Of a stretch of DNA of 64,000 nucleotides, positions 60,292-64,000 are shown in pieces. The notes under the pieces are model-generated. The model was not told where the DNA came from and ran no database searches. It saw only the letters and a list, made by a program, of their open reading frames with translations. The position numbers and the translations under genes are program-made. Each line of letters opens with the position of its first letter. Within the stretch, counting starts at the first letter, position 1. The stretch is from Coccinella septempunctata (lineage: Eukaryota; Arthropoda; Insecta; Coleoptera; Coccinellidae), in the NCBI RefSeq assembly GCF_907165205.1, contig NC_058195.1, positions 29,408,936 through 29,472,935 of the forward strand, given 5' to 3'.

Positions 60292-62184
60292 GCGCTCTTC
60301 CAATGCGTCCTCGTCGATTTGAATCTCTCGCCTCCTGCTAGTAAGGTCCGGACGGGAGGAAGCGGAAGCCGCATGGGCAAAAAGAACGTAGTTCCACAGT
60401 ACGCTGTTTCAGCGCTAGTGTCGCAGACAAAAAACACGGTCAAGAAGATTAGCACGGGAGTTACCATTCTCTTGATGTTTATGTTCTGTGACAACAACAG
60501 AGCATCGAGTACAGATAAGATCCAAAATCCTGTTTTTAGCATTCAATATCTTATTTTGCTGGGCGAGTCCGAAAAAGTTGATAGAATTCTCAAGCGCGTG
60601 GACTCTGACTTTATGCAGATTTTTATCCCTGCCTGTGATGTACTCCGGTATATTGAAATCACCTGTAATTATCAACTTATCGTCTTCATTGCCTAAACAT
60701 GGTAGGCAAGAAAGGGTCTCGAAAATCTTGATAATGTAAAAATTTTAACCTCGAATAGTCAACCTCAACTCAATCACATCGACCCCGGGGAAAACAGCAC
60801 TCACGGAGCTGAGATCAAGTGCGGAAGCCAACAGCTTTGAGCACACTGCAATCAGTGCAATCAGTACACCACCTCCCCTCGTTTCACCCGTGAGGTCAAA
60901 GTCTCGATCTTTCTTAAACAGAACGTACCGCTCGTTACAAATTTCAGAATCTGAAATATCAGACGACAACCAGGTTTCCGTCAAACATATGACATCCAAA
61001 TCATATTGGGCAATGCTATCATATATCTCAAAACTTTTGGATCTAAGTCCCCTCACGTTCTGATTAAAAAAAATTAAATTTGCTGATTGGACTGCAGGAA
61101 AATTAGCGGAAATATTTTCACGACATAATTGTTATTTAGGAGCAAAACTAGATGACTTATGTACTTTCAGTTTCTTTTTATTAATTGGACATTTTACGGC
61201 ATCCCATACAGCATGACAAATGTCAGTTAAATTAGCATTAATACAATTGATACATTTGTGAAATGAACTGGTACACTCATTCAAAATATGAATGATCTCC
61301 CGCACATTTTGGACAAACAATTTTGAGAGAGCAGCTTAATTGCCTGTTATTGAAACCACTGCACCTATAGCAAATCTTCACATCCGTAGCATCATAAACC
61401 GAGCAAGCATCGTAATTCCCGAAGAGTTTTCCGCGATCCATTATCGAAACATGAGTAGCAGCATCTACCTCGATTAATGCCTGGAATATGCTCGGATTAT
61501 TGTGCGTCGGCCAGGTTTTCAGGATCCTCAAATGGGATAAATCAGATCATACATTGTTCTATCCCCTCAAAAAACATATCTTCATCTGAGTAATCCTCTA
61601 CAAGACCCACAATTTTAAGCTTGGATAGAAATCTTTTAACATCCGAAATTTTGTAGTCCGTGGCGAGTTTTTCGTTAGCTCTAGTTCTCTGAATGTCTCG
61701 GCACCGTCAGGGTCGTCGAAACCAATGAGAATGCCACCGTCCTTTCTGTTTGATTTGAGAAACCTGCAAGCCCAGTTGGACCGGATCAATATTCTTCATT
61801 ATGTCCAGTTTGGTTTTTGAGTTCGCCTGATCTGAATCCCTGGGTTTGACAAGAATCATCGATCTCGTTTTGACAACATTTGAGTACGAGGGAACATCGT
61901 CTACGGCTCAAGAGGGAAGGGAAATCCTTGAAAATGTTTCCTCAGCCTGAAACGAGATTCCATCCAAAAGTTCCTTGAACCTGGTTTCAAATTCCTCAAA
62001 TATTCGGTTGAGTGTACCATCAAAAGATGCCTTCATATGCTCCTCGTATTCATTCCGAATTTTATAACAATCCGGACAATACCAACAAAAACCAGGGGAT
62101 TTCAAACATTGTAACTTATCAGCGGAGATTCCAACACATTTGGCCTGATAAGTCTTCGCACACGTGCCGGAGCACAATATGCTG

Positions 62185-62238
62185 AGAGATTTGCGGCGAT
62201 CGTATGATTAATGAATCATACGATCGCCGCAAATCTCT
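62185..62238. repeat. Perfect 25-bp-arm hairpin
   Basis: Arms 62185-62209 (AGAGATTTGCGGCGATCGTA and on) and 62214-62238 pair 25/25 around the loop AATG. It lies at the N-terminal edge of the LINE C ORF1 PHD region, where upstream coding is lost. Confidence 0.95.
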
Positions 62239-62430
62239 GTAATGTAATGACAGTGGCCGCATGTAGACATCTTTCACGGTTTTATTCCAACCAGTGAGAT
62301 CGGAAAAACAATCAGAAAATATAAATAGGTAACTCACTGTAACGCCGCAAGACAGCGTGAAAATTGAATAAAGTGGCCACATAAAACGTTCACAATATTC
62401 AACTTAATCGGAGAGTACACTCAGATACGT

Positions 62431-63677
62431 TGTAAGGGGTTCTCCTCGGTGTACTCGAGCGCCAGCTATTCTTTAAGGGAGAATAGCAAACCTACCCTGG
62501 CAGCTACTAGCCGGAGACAGGGCTCCCTGGTGTCTAGGGTGTTAGCGACGCACAATGATAGGCAGAATCAACGTATACAACTTTTATTCGTCGAAAAGGG
62601 GAACACAAATAGCACTACTACTAAATTTTACAGTGATTCGAAAGACGGACAAGACGGACGGAATAGCACGGGATCCGATCTCAATCGTTATACGGGGTTT
62701 AACGGACTTGTTCGCCAGCCAGAACCTGAGACGTACACTTGACGGACAGATATCGGGTCTTCAGCCAGGTGCGGGGATGAAAGACGGCACAGATTCACAA
62801 CAGCTCACCCCTAGTTGCGCTCTTCGCCCCCTGAGTGTCCACGCCAGCGGGGTTCTTCGATAGCAACTGAAGTGAGCGTCGAAACAACGGGGAAGGGAAG
62901 AGGGTTCGCCACTCCAAAGTGCCTCCGCACCCCCTGAGTGTCCACGCCAGCGGGGTGCTTTAGCAATAGGGGTGGAACTTAACCCGGGTTAGGAAGGGAT
63001 GAAAGGGGGCTGAAGTTCCAATATAAAAGCAAATAACGGCGTGTCGTCTTACCTTTGGCTTGGCCACTTGCACTCACAAGAGAGTAGAAAGAACAGTAGA
63101 AAAAAAAACAAAAGAAAAATAACTTAAAAAAAAACTTCTTCTAAAATTTCCCCCGAAAAGAAAACTAAAACAAAATTAGTGAATTCTCGAAAATACTCGG
63201 CGGCTAATCGGTGGTCGAAACTAAATACGGAAAAATCGCAAAACGGCAGCAAGTTAATCATAAGTGAAAATCGTAAGTGAACACACTGAAAATAATTCGT
63301 AAGTCGCAAGTGAAGTGGCCTGCGGGGGAACATCTGATTTTATACCCACAGGGGGGGTGCGGAAATCAGATGTGCCCGACAGTCGAAATTCGGTAATTTT
63401 GCGTCGATGAAAACGTCTTAATTTCGACTTATCTGTGCTAGCAAACCAAAAAACTCGGTTATCTTCCAATTCAGGATGTTTTATACGGTGCGACATCGTT
63501 TTTAGGAAATAAAAACGGTACGGTATGTTTACAATTCCGAACGATGTCGGAATCCTGAATTGGAAATTCGAAAAGATTTCTCGGAAATTAATTCGAAACA
63601 AAATTATTTAAAAAGGAAAACTAAAATAATTATTCTAAAATGAGGGAATAGGTTGGAAAACCCATTTTCTCATTACA
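62431..63677 (-). repeat. ~1.25-kb LTR of a gypsy-like element
   Basis: On + it starts TGTAAGGGG and ends CTCATTACA, giving TGTAA/TTACA inverted ends. In minus orientation the sequence just before it is GGAGACGAGGGGA, a good polypurine tract, which would make it a 3' LTR with the element body to the right of the window. Against this, a TATAAAAG box near 63023 lies on +. A 26-bp direct repeat (CCCCTGAGTGTCCACGCCAG..) occurs at 62828-62853 and 62931-62956. Confidence 0.6.
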
Positions 63678-64000
63678 TCCCCTCGTCTCCGGTTGAAAAA
63701 TTGAATCCACGATGAAATAGGGGATTAAATTTTTCACGGTGAAATCTACTAAGTCCGGTTAACGGTTTGACTATTCACGGCAAGACGATTGAGATCGGAT
63801 TTACAATAAACAAGTTCACCTAACCTACTCCAGGTGGCGTATACTCGGCCAATGCTCCCACGCTATGGTCCGCGATGACGTATGTCCGCCACAGATTACA
63901 TTATTCTCTGTAATCTGTGATGTCCGCCGGTGGCATTGAACTAAAGAAAGAAATGGAAGGGACTCTCGGGTCAGCAAAAGTGAGGCCGACTGAAATAGAC
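63678..64000 (-). mobile_element. Probable 3' internal edge of the same LTR element
   Basis: Polypurine-like GAGACGAGGGGA (minus, ~63678-63691) is followed by non-coding DNA. A short hairpin CACAGATTACA..TGTAATCTGTG lies at about 63892-63922. No pol or env frame is reached before the window ends. Confidence 0.45.

Larger units (their letters stand above)
58490..62250 (-). pseudogene. LINE C: PHD-finger ORF1, endonuclease, start of RT, with a 1.5-kb interruption
   Basis: ORF1 (about 62240-61130) has a PHD-like finger (CSGTCAKTYQAKCVG..PGFCWYCPDC), a Glu-rich helix, and zinc knuckles (CYRCSGFNNRQLSCSLKIVC / CPKCAGDH, then CINCINANLTDICHAVWDAV), with frameshifts. The endonuclease (61056-60400) has MRGLRSKSFEIYDS, CLTETWLSSDI, RGGGVLIAL, IITGDFNIPEY and NRILDLICT. 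The linker to RT (58800-58490) has NFRKADFPRLYDTILNTNWD, VFSQCVPKS and RRSSYPSCFTGHIITRLKGK. RT blocks are absent. Between endonuclease and linker lie a MITE (59724-60009), a hairpin (60081-60291) and ~900 bp of unassigned DNA. Confidence 0.75.

Overview
The window looks like a gene-poor, transposon-saturated stretch of an arthropod genome, most likely an insect. The reasons are AT-rich DNA, GT-AG introns, and the mix of element families: jockey-, RTE-, CR1-like and endonuclease-type (REL) LINEs, Penelope, BEL/Pao, PIF/Harbinger, hAT and IS630/Tc1-like elements. The species and order cannot be told from the sequence. No prokaryotic genes, rRNA, tRNA or CRISPR arrays were seen.

The only host gene I can support is the 3' half of a D-amino-acid/D-aspartate oxidase gene on the + strand. 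It has two phase-0 exons, at 31580-31882 and 37416-37805, and ends in the peroxisomal tripeptide SKL. Its 5.5-kb intron holds an RTE fragment, a small MITE and two Harbinger-derived elements. The FAD-binding N-terminal exons were not found here.

Layout: 0.4-3.3 kb is a broken Harbinger transposon (transposase on -, MADF/BESS partner on +). 4.8-7.7 kb is an open RTE LINE with a 12-bp target-site duplication. 9.9-12.4 kb is a decayed LINE split by a 900-bp palindromic element and a solo arm of it. 12.6-29.3 kb is one jockey-type LINE ('element A', minus strand) expanded by four insertions: a hAT-like element, a palindromic element carrying a LINE, a CAGGG-ended inverted-repeat element, and a BEL retrotransposon with an env-like gene. 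Most junctions show target duplications and restored reading frame. 29.4-31.0 kb holds Penelope and LINE remnants; 31.6-37.8 kb the oxidase exons.

38.4-50.5 kb is a second nest. LINE D (minus) is split by jockey element B (46534-50283, TSD ACCACG) and by a Harbinger-like element (39744-45852, TSD TAA). That Harbinger element contains a second copy of its own family (TSD TTA) and a transposon encoding a RING-H2 finger fused to an IS630/Tc1-type transposase, flanked by mirrored arrays of 13-14 subterminal repeats at ~21-bp spacing. This RING-transposase element is the best candidate for something undescribed. 50.2-52.6 kb holds an apparently perfect inverted duplication around a 189-bp (TA)n tract and a REL-type LINE bounded by a second (TA)n tract.

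53-64 kb is a mosaic of LINE fragments, gacgtcc-rich foldback elements, a pair of MITEs sharing a 76-codon frame, a LINE with a PHD-like ORF1, and a ~1.25-kb LTR with polypurine tract at the right edge. The elements do not work together as a pathway; the window is best read as stratigraphy, each insertion dating the one beneath it.
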